NCBI RefSeq assembly: GCF_009857835.1
Contig: NZ_WWCL01000001.1
Coordinates: 620,001-684,000, forward strand
Length of the DNA stretch: 64,000 nt
Origin: Duganella fentianensis
Lineage (GTDB): Bacteria > Pseudomonadota > Gammaproteobacteria > Burkholderiales > Burkholderiaceae_D
Direction: 5' to 3'
In this document: positions 1-7,966 of the stretch, piece by piece
Layout: each line of letters opens with the position of its first letter
Position numbering within the stretch: the stretch's first letter is position 1
The notes under the pieces: model-generated
Told to the model about the DNA's origin: nothing
Databases searched by the model: none
The model's input: the letters and a program-made list of their open reading frames with translations, nothing else
Position numbers and translations under genes: made by a program

Positions 1-361
1 CATTCTGCGGTGCGCTGCTGTACAGGGTGTCGTTGAGGGCCAGATCGAACAGGCCCGGTAGCAGGATAACGTCGGGATTCAGGCTGGCGAGAAAACCGTC
101 GCGCACCAGCGGCGCGGCCTGCTGGGACCAGCCGCTGCCGGCCGGGGTGCGGTAGCTGCATAGCTGCACGGGCAGTGCGCTGAAGGCATGGCGCAGCGCA
201 TCGATGCTGTCGCTCTGGCGTTCGTCGAGCGCGATGATCAGGCTGTGCGCCTGCGCGCGGCTGGCAGCGCTGCGCGCCATTGCCTGAGCCAGTCCGATGA
301 TGGCTTGCGGGTTACGGGCCGCGCCGTTCTGGCAGGCTTGAAGATCGATAACCAGACGCAT
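1..361 (-). CDS. Glycosyltransferase, N-terminal part only (cut by window edge)
   Basis: The minus-strand frame starts with ATG at 361 and is open to the left edge, giving 120 residues that begin MRLVIDLQACQ. That opening is common in large glycosyltransferases of O-antigen clusters, and the stretch ending in NPDVILLPGLFDLAL fits the N-terminal half of a GT-B fold. It starts 2 bases after the stop of the FkbM methyltransferase gene, so it is the fourth cistron of the wzm-wzt operon. It probably builds or modifies the polysaccharide exported by Wzm/Wzt. The catalytic C-terminal domain lies outside the window, so the family (GT4 most likely) is inferred. Confidence 0.7.
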   Translation of the reverse strand, partial: MRLVIDLQACQNGAARNPQAIIGLAQAMARSAASRAQAHSLIIALDERQSDSIDALRHAFSALPVQLCSYRTPAGSGWSQQAAPLVRDGFLASLNPDVILLPGLFDLALNDTLYSSAPQN

Positions 362-363
362 AC

Positions 364-1665
364 TTAGTGTTGTCCCTTGTGTTGTGCGCGGCGCAGGTCG
401 TCGAGCACCTTGCGCGCCGAGAGTGGCAGTTCGCGCTGCAGATGCGGTACGTCCGCAGCGCCGGCGGCGGGGCCTCCACCCTGTTTGATCACGTGCAGGC
501 TGCGGCTGACGATGCGGCTCAGGAAAGGCGAGCGCACGATGATGGGCAGCAGGGCGCGGCGCAGCGCTTCGCGCGTGGTGAGCCAGCGCACGGTGCGGCG
601 GATGGCGCCGCGCACAGCGCGTTTCGCCAGCTTCGGCAGGCTGTTGTCGCCACGGCGCATGATAAAGCGCAGCGGCGCCGTGATGCGCCACGAGCTGCTG
701 GCATATACCGCCAGCAGGCGCTGTTCCAGATCCTTGCCCCAGGCGGCGGTCTGGTGCAGATTGCTTTCCAGTTGGCGCACGCTGGCTTCGGCCTGGCGCA
801 GGTCGGCTTGCAGCTGCAGGGCTTGCAGTGTCAGTTGCTGGGCGCGCTCTTCCAGCCGCGCCGTGGTATCGGCCAGCGTCTGTTCCAGCTGGCTGGCGCG
901 CTGGTCGGCCTTGACGCTGAGTTCCCAGGTGTCTTTCAGCTGCCGGTCCAGCGCTTTGCCGCGCTGCCAGGCCTTATCCAGATGGTGGGTCAGGTAGTCG
1001 TCGAACACATTGGGCTGCACTTGCAGCTGTTCGGCCAGTTCGGCATGTTCGTCTGCCACGTAATAGCGGTTCAGGCCATCGAACCAGGCAAAGCGGTACT
1101 GGTGCCCGGTGACCAGATGTTCCCACTGCAGGTGGTTGCTGTCGCGGCTATTCGGCATGATGGCTTCCACCACCACGATCCATGGACGGCACAGCGAGAA
1201 GTCCATGCCGCGCAGGACATCGGCTTCGAAACCTTCCACATCGACTTTGAGGAAGTGCACCGGACCGCTGACGTGCTGGCGGCAGATCTCCGTCAGTGTC
1301 AGCAGCGGCACCGTGTGCTCGACTACGGCATGGCCGTGGGCGCGGTGATTGGCCGCCACTTCGGCATCAGTCGAAGCCCAGCCGTTCACGTCCGGCACAT
1401 CGAACAGGGTGATGCTGCCGCTGCTGGCGCCGGCCGCCACGTTCAGGTTGATGTCGCGTGGCCGCTGTTCGCGGAACGCGGCGCCATACGAAGGCATGGG
1501 TTCGATATTGATGCCGCTCCAGCCCTGGTCGTAAAACGCTTTGGTGACGGAATGCAGTTCGGGATCGTTGGCACCGACGTCGATATAGAAGCCGTTGGGC
1601 ACATGCTTGAGGGCGCGCCACAGCAGCACGTCCTCGTAGTTCTGGGCGTAGGAAAGGAAGCTCAT
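364..1665 (-). CDS. FkbM-family methyltransferase with C-terminal coiled coil
   Basis: The start is the ATG at 1665, which overlaps the wzt stop as ATGA; a longer upstream reading would intrude into wzt. The product is 433 aa. Residues 1-200 are an FkbM-type SAM-dependent methyltransferase: FYIDVGAND (about 26-34) is the SAM-binding motif I, and HFLKVDVEGFE is the usual later acidic motif. Residues of about 240-325 are a Gln/Leu-rich coiled coil, followed by SSSWRITAPLR, a segment often seen in long polysaccharide glycosyl- and methyltransferases. Role inferred: O-methylation of the O-antigen chain, possibly end-capping that is read by the Wzt C-terminal domain. The acceptor sugar cannot be told. 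Confidence 0.82.
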   Translation of the reverse strand: MSFLSYAQNYEDVLLWRALKHVPNGFYIDVGANDPELHSVTKAFYDQGWSGINIEPMPSYGAAFREQRPRDINLNVAAGASSGSITLFDVPDVNGWASTDAEVAANHRAHGHAVVEHTVPLLTLTEICRQHVSGPVHFLKVDVEGFEADVLRGMDFSLCRPWIVVVEAIMPNSRDSNHLQWEHLVTGHQYRFAWFDGLNRYYVADEHAELAEQLQVQPNVFDDYLTHHLDKAWQRGKALDRQLKDTWELSVKADQRASQLEQTLADTTARLEERAQQLTLQALQLQADLRQAEASVRQLESNLHQTAAWGKDLEQRLLAVYASSSWRITAPLRFIMRRGDNSLPKLAKRAVRGAIRRTVRWLTTREALRRALLPIIVRSPFLSRIVSRSLHVIKQGGGPAAGAADVPHLQRELPLSARKVLDDLRRAQHKGQH

Positions 1666-2885
1666 GACCGGATAATCTCGATAGCGGGATCCAGCCATGC
1701 CGATCCCTCAAAATGGGGCCGCTGCATATTCACCACGGTGAATACCAGCGCCAGATCGCGCCATTCGTAGTTGTTGACCAGATGGGTGGCCGTGCTGACG
1801 ATGGCGGTGGCCACCGAGTAGCTGCCGGCGCCCAGATTGGCGGCGAAAGTGAAATCGTAGGTGACGCGCTGGCCGGCCTGCATGTCTTCCAGTGGCAGTT
1901 CCTTGAGGTGGGTGTTGGTGCCATACATGGCCTGGCCCAGCCTGTCCTTGATCATATAGCCGAGCACCATGCGCGGTATCGGTGCATGCACGGCCACGGT
2001 CACGCGCAGGGTCACCTGCTGGCCCACGTCGATCACTTCGACCGCTTCACCTGCCTGGTTGAGCAGGGCAATCTCGGCCACCGTGGCTTCGCCCGTGCCG
2101 GACGTGACCTGCAGCTTGCCGTCGTCGCGCTGGCTCAGGCGCAGCGTGCTGTTTTCCCGTTCCGCGATCAGGGCGTTGTAGTAATCCATGATCTCTTCCG
2201 GTGCACCCTCGCGCGCCAGCTGGCCGCCGTCGAGCAGGATGGCGCGGTCGCACACGGACTGGATGGCCTGCTTGTCATGCGAGACCAGTAGCAGGGTAGT
2301 GCCGGCGCGGCGGTACTGGCGGATACGCTCGAAACTCTTATGCTGGAAATAGGTGTCGCCCACTGACAGCGCTTCATCGACGATCAGGATGTCGGGCCGG
2401 CGTGCCGTAGCGACGGCGAACGCCACGCGCATCTGCATGCCGCTCGAGTACACGCGCACCGGCTGGTCCATATAGTCGCCGATTTCAGCGAAGGCTTCGA
2501 TGTCCGGCATCAGGGCGGTGATCTGCTCGACCGACAGGCCGATCAGCTGGCCCGCCATGTAGACGTTCTGGCGTCCCGTGAAATCGGGATGGAAGCCCAT
2601 GCCCAGTTCCAGCAGCGCTGCCACAGTGCCTTCCATGTAGACGCTGCCCGTGCTGGGCTGGGTGGTGCCGGTAATCAGTTTCAGCAGTGTGCTCTTGCCG
2701 GCACCGTTAATGCCGATCAGGCCGACAGCTTCGCCCGGCTGCACCTGGAAGCAGATGTCGCGCAGTATCCACTTCAGACGGTGGCGTGCAGGGCGGAATG
2801 GCAGCAGCCATTCCAGCAGCCGTGCCCAGCGGTTGGGATAGAGTTTGTAGGCCTTGCCCAGATTGCTAACGGTTATGCTGCCCAT
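1662..2885 (-). CDS. wzt: O-antigen/polysaccharide ABC exporter, ATP-binding subunit (Wzt)
   Basis: This 407 aa protein has an ABC ATPase domain in residues 1-240: Walker A GINGAGKST (58-66), signature YSSGMQMRVAFA, Walker B DILIVDEAL and the H-loop SHD. A C-terminal beta-sandwich (about 255-407) resembles the carbohydrate-binding Wzt-C domain, which in characterised systems recognises the modified non-reducing end of the O-polysaccharide. The start ATG (2885) overlaps the wzm stop by one base (TGATG), so the two are translationally coupled. With Wzm it exports undecaprenyl-linked polysaccharide to the periplasm. The adjacent FkbM methyltransferase is a plausible source of the terminal modification. 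Confidence 0.92.
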   Translation of the reverse strand: MGSITVSNLGKAYKLYPNRWARLLEWLLPFRPARHRLKWILRDICFQVQPGEAVGLIGINGAGKSTLLKLITGTTQPSTGSVYMEGTVAALLELGMGFHPDFTGRQNVYMAGQLIGLSVEQITALMPDIEAFAEIGDYMDQPVRVYSSGMQMRVAFAVATARRPDILIVDEALSVGDTYFQHKSFERIRQYRRAGTTLLLVSHDKQAIQSVCDRAILLDGGQLAREGAPEEIMDYYNALIAERENSTLRLSQRDDGKLQVTSGTGEATVAEIALLNQAGEAVEVIDVGQQVTLRVTVAVHAPIPRMVLGYMIKDRLGQAMYGTNTHLKELPLEDMQAGQRVTYDFTFAANLGAGSYSVATAIVSTATHLVNNYEWRDLALVFTVVNMQRPHFEGSAWLDPAIEIIRS

Positions 2886-3682
2886 CAGAGTTCATCCACC
2901 ATTTCACCCGCACGCTTGCGGAACAGTTGCAGGCCCAGCGCGCACAGCAGCAGTGCCAGCACGGCAGCTGGCAGCAGACTGGACCATTGCGGTGCCTGCG
3001 CGCTGACGAGGATAGTCTGGTAGGACTGGATCACGGCAGCCATGGGATTCCAGGCCAGCAGGCCACGCACTTCCGGCGGCAGTATGCTGGCCGGATAGAC
3101 GATGGGGGTGAACCAGAACCAGAACTGGATGAAGATCTGGAAGAACTGGCCCACGTCGCGGAAAAATACGTTCAGCACGCCCAGCACCATGCCCAGTCCG
3201 ATGGCGAGGGCAACCTGCAGCAGCAGGATGGGCAGGATCAGCACGAAGACGGCACCGGGAAACTGGCCGCTGGCGATCAGGAAGACGCTGAACAGGCCGA
3301 AAATGATGGCGAAATTGACCAGCGCATTCAGCACCACGATGACGGGCAGACAGATGCGCGGGAAGCTGATCTTTTTGAGCAGATTGGCCTGCTCGAGAAA
3401 CATGTTCTGCGCCTTGGACGTGATCTCCGCGAACAGGCCCCAGGTGAGGATGCCGGCGCACAGGTAGATGCTGTAGCCGTACACGCTGGCATTGCCGGGC
3501 AGGCGGTTCTGCATCACTTGCGAGAAGATCAGGGTGTACACCAGGATCATGGCCAGCGGACTGAGTACGGTCCAGGCTGCGCCCAGCATGGTGTTACGGT
3601 ATTTGGACTGGAACTCGCGCTTGACACTGCCGCTGACAAAGCCGCGATAGCGCCACAGGGCGCCGAACATGGCGAGCGCCAT
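2885..3682 (-). CDS. wzm: O-antigen/polysaccharide ABC exporter permease (Wzm)
   Basis: A 265 aa ABC-2-type membrane protein. The N-terminal amphipathic FVSGSVKREFQSKYRNTMLG is typical of Wzm/KpsM permeases, and it is followed by six hydrophobic segments and a short basic C-terminus (FRKRAGEMVDEL). It pairs with Wzt, encoded immediately downstream with a 1-base overlap. ATG at 3682 is used; a second Met four codons later is possible. It is the first gene of the wzm-wzt-fkbM-glycosyltransferase run and follows the crp-like gene after a 180-base gap that holds a candidate promoter. Confidence 0.92.
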   Translation of the reverse strand: MALAMFGALWRYRGFVSGSVKREFQSKYRNTMLGAAWTVLSPLAMILVYTLIFSQVMQNRLPGNASVYGYSIYLCAGILTWGLFAEITSKAQNMFLEQANLLKKISFPRICLPVIVVLNALVNFAIIFGLFSVFLIASGQFPGAVFVLILPILLLQVALAIGLGMVLGVLNVFFRDVGQFFQIFIQFWFWFTPIVYPASILPPEVRGLLAWNPMAAVIQSYQTILVSAQAPQWSSLLPAAVLALLLCALGLQLFRKRAGEMVDEL

Positions 3683-3794
3683 TATGCACCCTTCATGGCG
3701 AAGTGCGGCGGGATGGACAGGGGCAGGCGCAGGGCTGGCATCATCAGCAGGCAGGGTGCGGAAACGGCACCGCGGGTCAGTTTACAAGTGGGCG

Positions 3795-3843
3795 ATTATA
3801 CCGCACGGCTTGTTAAGCTAGAAACATGTTACAGCTTGTCACA
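3795..3843 (-). promoter_or_regulatory. Candidate wzm promoter with imperfect CRP-like site
   Basis: Read on the minus strand, the crp-wzm gap contains TGTGACAAGCTGTAACA (3843-3827) and then TATAAT (3800-3795). The first element is a TGTGA half-site with a TAACA half-site, but the spacer is 7 instead of 6. Its centre is about 37 bases from the -10 box, not the roughly 30 seen at the three better sites in this locus. No good -35 is visible. A promoter here is plausible; CRP binding is weakly supported. Confidence 0.35.
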
Positions 3844-3862
3844 TGCCCGCCGACTAGAGGTT

Positions 3863-4597
3863 TTATTCGCTCTGGACCAGTTTCTGCAGTTCCTCCGGCT
3901 TCTTGATAATCAGCCGGTGCGGTTCCTTCTGGACGATGCCCTGCTGGGTCAGTGCCAGCAGCGCCCGGGTGACGGTTTCGCGGCTGGTATTGATCATATT
4001 GGCAATATCCTGATGAGTGGGCAGGTTTTCCACCACGGTGCCGTCAGCATCTTTTTTCTGCATCAGCACGATATAGGAATAGATGCGCTTGGACGTGTTG
4101 TTGATACTCAGCAGAGCGCGGAATTCCGAATCGCGCTGGATTTTCTGGGCCAGGTGGCGCAGCATCTGGCGCGCCACGGAAGGCGAGTGGGAGAACAGGT
4201 TCATGGCGACGGGGGCGGGCAGGAAGGCTACCAGCACGTCGCTCATGGCTACCACCGAGGCGGAGCGGGTGGAACCGTTGATCAGGGCGATTTCGCCAAA
4301 GAAGTCGCCCGGTACCAGCATGCGCAGGCCTATGGCACGGCCATCTTCCGTGATATCGACCACTTGCAGCGAGCCGGACAGCAGGAATAGCAAACCGTCG
4401 CCACTGCCGCCCTTGTGCAGCACCACATCGCGCTTGGCGTAGTGGCGAATGCGCAATTCCGGCTTGATAGCCGCCATTTCGTCGGGGGTGAGTTCTGCCA
4501 GCAGCGGGATTTTCCGGAGGAAAATCTGGATCTGCGGTTCTTCTCCGGCCGGTGGCGGGGTCACGGTGTTGCTTGCAGGGGCGGTGTTAGACGTCAT
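3863..4597 (-). CDS. Crp/Fnr-family transcription regulator, CRP-type
   Basis: A 244 aa protein with an N-terminal cyclic-nucleotide-binding fold (about 25-140), a dimerisation helix and a C-terminal winged helix (about 165-235). FGEIALINGSTRSA places Glu102, Arg111 and Ser112 where CRP contacts cAMP phosphate and ribose. The recognition helix SRETVTR (205-211) matches CRP SRETVGR, including the Arg-Glu-x3-Arg that reads TGTGA; the Glu-x2-Ser-Arg of FNR is absent, as are N-terminal FNR cysteines. It lies 42 bases after an outer-membrane protein gene and downstream of an adenylate cyclase gene on the same strand, so cyclase and receptor may be co-transcribed. Likely targets are the three TGTGA-N6-TCAC sites nearby. 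Confidence 0.88.
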   Translation of the reverse strand: MTSNTAPASNTVTPPPAGEEPQIQIFLRKIPLLAELTPDEMAAIKPELRIRHYAKRDVVLHKGGSGDGLLFLLSGSLQVVDITEDGRAIGLRMLVPGDFFGEIALINGSTRSASVVAMSDVLVAFLPAPVAMNLFSHSPSVARQMLRHLAQKIQRDSEFRALLSINNTSKRIYSYIVLMQKKDADGTVVENLPTHQDIANMINTSRETVTRALLALTQQGIVQKEPHRLIIKKPEELQKLVQSE

Positions 4598-4639
4598 GTT
4601 GCCATTGTAACGTGTTCGTGTCGCCGAGGTAGCACTACG

Positions 4640-5872
4640 CTACAGACCCTGCCACTGCCAGGTCAGCTGCAACTGCCGGTCGTTGTATTGGAAAATGGAG
4701 ATGTTTTCCTTGTTACGTACCTGTCGCGCTTCCAGTTGCAATGATTGTGTAGTGCTCAGTGGATATGTGACGGCAGCCCGCCAGACCTGTGTATTCTGAT
4801 GGCGGATCTGATCGATAAAGCTGGGCGAGTAGGCTTTGCTGCTATCCCAGACCTGCTGGGTATAACTTAGTTCTCCGGTGGTTTCTCCTGCCAGACGATG
4901 GCGCCACAATGCGGTGGCCATCCAGCCTTCGCGATTTCCCCCGGGCCGGGCCGATCCGGCGCGGTCAGTCAGTCGCCCCAGAGTCATGCTGGCGCTGTTG
5001 TCTTCCAGGCGGTAATTAAACTGGCCTCTGATTTCGGCAGTGTTCGAGTTGAAATTGTCCTGCGTCAGGTATTCGACATGGGTTAAGGCCGTCGTCAGAT
5101 TAAATTGCATGCTGCCCGGCAGCGGCAATGGTGGCCCCACGCGGGCTTGTACCTGCGTCTGGCGCTGGTATAACTGGTTACCCAGGGTAATCAGACCGAC
5201 GCTAGCCGCACCATGCAGGGTCCAGCGACCAAAGCGCCATGGCGTATCGAAACCGGCAAACAGAGAAGACGAGTTGTACTGCCCTAATCTGTCATAGCGA
5301 CGTGACTGCAGTTGTACATAGCCCGACGTACCATTCGGGGTCAGATCGCGCAAATAGTCTGCCGTCAGCAGGGAATACTGATCATGTTTAGGCAAAAAAT
5401 CGCTGGTTAATGGCAGTTCGACCGGAACGCCCGACGAACTGGCCGTATAACTGCCTATGCTGGATCCCTGATTGACGTTCTGGTCTATGCCGCGCGCCAG
5501 GCTGAAGGCCAGCTGGGCATTAGGACGCCAATGGGCACAGCCATTGCTGCGCGCCTCGGTGATGAGCTGCATGATGCCGGGCGAAGGATTGAAGCGGCTG
5601 CGGATGACTTCGAACATGCGCTCAGCCTCCTGCTCATGGCCCAGTGCGCACTGTATGAGCGCAAGATCCAGCCAGGCGCCGGCATGCAGGGGCTCGCCTT
5701 CTATCACCTGTCGCAGTGTATCGCTGGCATCCGTGTTACGGCCTTCGGCAATAGACTGCAGCGCTTGCCGGTATAGCTGCTGGTTCTGACCAGCTTCTTC
5801 CTGCGCCTGCAGCAGGGGCGGATAGAGCAGGACGAACGTGGCAAGCAGCGTGGCGGACAGGGAGGCTCTCAA
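4640..5872 (-). CDS. TPR-containing outer-membrane beta-barrel protein, Slam-like architecture
   Basis: A 410 aa protein with a signal peptide (about 1-23, cleavage near LLQAQ), TPR-like helices (about 30-115; LYRQALQSIAEGRNTDASDTL, HAGAWLDLALIQCALGHEQEAE) and a long alternating aromatic/polar region (about 120-410) typical of an outer-membrane barrel. TPR plus barrel is the layout of surface-lipoprotein assembly modifiers (Slam, DUF560), but the match is by architecture only. The start is TTG at 5872, overlapping the cyclase stop as TTGA, with AGGAG about 8 bases upstream; no ATG is suitable. The coupling puts it in the cyclase operon. Function inferred: outer-membrane partner or exporter for the divergently encoded FecR-domain protein. 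Confidence 0.7.
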   Translation of the reverse strand: MRASLSATLLATFVLLYPPLLQAQEEAGQNQQLYRQALQSIAEGRNTDASDTLRQVIEGEPLHAGAWLDLALIQCALGHEQEAERMFEVIRSRFNPSPGIMQLITEARSNGCAHWRPNAQLAFSLARGIDQNVNQGSSIGSYTASSSGVPVELPLTSDFLPKHDQYSLLTADYLRDLTPNGTSGYVQLQSRRYDRLGQYNSSSLFAGFDTPWRFGRWTLHGAASVGLITLGNQLYQRQTQVQARVGPPLPLPGSMQFNLTTALTHVEYLTQDNFNSNTAEIRGQFNYRLEDNSASMTLGRLTDRAGSARPGGNREGWMATALWRHRLAGETTGELSYTQQVWDSSKAYSPSFIDQIRHQNTQVWRAAVTYPLSTTQSLQLEARQVRNKENISIFQYNDRQLQLTWQWQGL

Positions 5873-7776
5873 GCGCCTTGCTCCTGTTGTGACGCGATGC
5901 TTTGAACGGACGTTGCTGCTACGGTGGTGCTCATAAGTGTTTCTAAAGTATAAACTGTGGTGGGCTTTTCCTTGCCCCGTAATAAACGTTCACCCAGTGG
6001 AATAAAGCGGTGCCGGCGCGCCCGTTCTACTGTACCGGCGCCTACGATCACGTCGTAGGGGTAATCGCGCGCCGCCTGTTCCAGCCGGGATGCTGTGTTC
6101 ACGCTGTCACCAACGGCAGTATAGATGCTGCGGAAGGTGGTGCCGAAATCCCCAGCCATGGCCAGACCGCTATCGATTCCTATGCGGACACGTAACGGTG
6201 GTCGCCCTTTGGCCTGTTGCGCGAGGCTCAGTTGCTGTACGCGCCGCACAATAGCATGGGCAGCGTCTAATGCCAAATCGGCATGTTGTAAATTTGGTAA
6301 TGGTGCTCCCCAGAAAGCCACCAGTCCATCGCCGGTATACTTATCGAGTGTACCGTGATGCTCAATCACGGGTTCGGTCAGGCATTCGAGAAAATCACGC
6401 GTCAGCTTGGCTGCTTCGTCCACCGGAAGGGACTCCACTTGAGTGGTATAGCCTTCCATATCGGCGATCAGGGTAGTGACGTCAAGCTGGCGCGGTGCCA
6501 GCGGGTCCAGCAGGTCGCTGCGCAGTAACTCCGTTACGACGGCCGGAGCAACATACTGGCGCAGAGTGTCGAGCAGGTGGCGCGAGCGCTGCTGGGCTAG
6601 TTGCCACTGGTAGGGCACGGCAAAAGTCAGCATGAAGAGCAGCGAAGCGAGCGGCGCAGTCGTGGAGAACTCTGCATCGTGCCGGCTGATGACAAAGGCC
6701 AGTATCAGCCAGCACAGTGCCCCGGCCGCCAACAATAGAATGTTGCGTGCCGCTGAAAGGCGCGGCAGGCTATAGCCTATCAGCAGTGCCATCAGGGTTG
6801 CCCAGGCCAGGGCCATCCAGCGGCCCGGCCAGCGGGCTGGAGTGAGGCCGTCGCGCTGGTCGAGCAGAGTCGATAGCAGGGCGGCCTGCACGCCCAGACC
6901 GGGCCGGTTGGCCGCCAGCGGCGTGGTGACGCGGTCCGCCAGCGTCAGCGAGGAGGAGCCGATCAGCACCAGGCGCCCGCTGGCGCTGGCCGGATCGATG
7001 CGGCGCTGCAGGATGTCGGCCGCGCTGACCACGGTGTAGGCTGGCCAGTCGCGCTGGTAGGAAATCCGTAGCGCAGCGCTATCGGCACCCGGAAGTACTT
7101 TGGAACCTCCGCCACAGCAGTTGATCAAAGCTAGGCTGAGCGCGGGATAGACCTGACCGTTATACTGGCTGAGCAGCGGCGCCCGGCGCAACGTACCGTC
7201 GGCATCGGGTACGAAGCCGATGTTGCCGATATGGGCGGCGGTGCTCGCCAGCTGGGCATGGTTGGCCATATAGCCAGTAGCTGGCAAGGCCGGTGTGCTG
7301 CTCTGGATGGCGCCACCCAGTACCCCTTTGCGTAGCGGTTCGGGGCGGGTCAGACTGTAGTCCAGGGCCTGGGCCAGCACCAGCGGCCCGTTCTGTGCCA
7401 GTAGCGCGAGCCGGGTATCACCCATGGTATCGCCGGCATCGGGCATGAGTATGTCGAGCGCAATCCCGCGCGCACTGTAGTCGGTGAGCAGGATTTCGAC
7501 CATGTCGGCTATCCTGCCCCGGTTCCAGGGCCAGGGGGCGACGGTGTTGAGGCTGGTTTCGTCGATGTCGACGACCAGCACGCGCGGCTCTTCGGCATTA
7601 CTTGTCTGTAGCTGAATATAGCGGTCGCGCAGCCATTCATCGGCCAGAAAGCTGCTGCCGGACGGACTGAACCACTCCGCCGCCACTGTGATGATTACGG
7701 CCGCCAATGGTAACAACCAGCGTAATTGCCGGCTAAAAGCAGGGTAGGGCGAGCGCGAGGCCGGCAGTGTGGTCAT
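5869..7776 (-). CDS. CHASE2-domain class III adenylate cyclase
   Basis: 635 aa: one N-terminal membrane helix (about 18-34), a periplasmic CHASE2 sensor (about 40-310; VLVVDIDETSL, RGIALDILMPD, LVLIGSSS), three closely spaced helices (about 318-395) and a cytoplasmic class III cyclase domain (about 430-610). Metal aspartates are in TLIADMEG (Asp439) and YTGDG (Asp483). Lys479 and Thr553 (IYTAVGD) fit the ATP-selecting pair of class IIIb cyclases, so the product should be cAMP. It is the first gene of a minus-strand run into the TPR-barrel and CRP-type genes, and is divergent from fecR across 190 bases. CHASE2 cyclases beside FecR-domain genes are a recurring arrangement; the sensed ligand is unknown. 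Confidence 0.9.
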   Translation of the reverse strand: MTTLPASRSPYPAFSRQLRWLLPLAAVIITVAAEWFSPSGSSFLADEWLRDRYIQLQTSNAEEPRVLVVDIDETSLNTVAPWPWNRGRIADMVEILLTDYSARGIALDILMPDAGDTMGDTRLALLAQNGPLVLAQALDYSLTRPEPLRKGVLGGAIQSSTPALPATGYMANHAQLASTAAHIGNIGFVPDADGTLRRAPLLSQYNGQVYPALSLALINCCGGGSKVLPGADSAALRISYQRDWPAYTVVSAADILQRRIDPASASGRLVLIGSSSLTLADRVTTPLAANRPGLGVQAALLSTLLDQRDGLTPARWPGRWMALAWATLMALLIGYSLPRLSAARNILLLAAGALCWLILAFVISRHDAEFSTTAPLASLLFMLTFAVPYQWQLAQQRSRHLLDTLRQYVAPAVVTELLRSDLLDPLAPRQLDVTTLIADMEGYTTQVESLPVDEAAKLTRDFLECLTEPVIEHHGTLDKYTGDGLVAFWGAPLPNLQHADLALDAAHAIVRRVQQLSLAQQAKGRPPLRVRIGIDSGLAMAGDFGTTFRSIYTAVGDSVNTASRLEQAARDYPYDVIVGAGTVERARRHRFIPLGERLLRGKEKPTTVYTLETLMSTTVAATSVQSIASQQEQGA

Positions 7777-7899
7777 CAGGGAGTTACGGCAGTGTACTAT
7801 CAGCGAGAGATTGACAGGTTACAACACGCAGCTAAGGGCGGCAAACGCTTTTGCTACAAAGTGTAAAGTTGGCGGCGTAGGGCTGGGCTTTCAGTAGAA

Positions 7900-7941
7900 T
7901 GTGACGTTCATCACGGAAATATCCCTTGGAGCGGGGATAAT
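7900..7941 (+). promoter_or_regulatory. CRP site and -10 box for the fecR-type gene
   Basis: TGTGACGTTCATCACG at 7900-7915 matches the CRP consensus TGTGA-N6-TCACA at 9 of 10 positions. GATAAT at 7936-7941 starts 28.5 bases from the dyad centre, close to the spacing of a class II CRP promoter (site centred near -41.5). There is no recognisable -35, as expected for class II. It lies in the divergent gap and could also influence the cyclase operon. Confidence 0.7.
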
Positions 7942-7966
7942 TCTAGTTGTACCAAGGAGAATTATG

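Noticed and set aside
367..1770. A 467-codon plus-strand frame opposite the FkbM methyltransferase gene
   Set aside because: His/Gln/Ala-rich without any domain; crosses the coupled wzt/fkbM junction.
7901..7966. GTG start at 7901 for the FecR-domain protein
   Set aside because: It lies within the CRP site and upstream of the -10 box; the signal peptide and AAGGAG fit the ATG at 7967.
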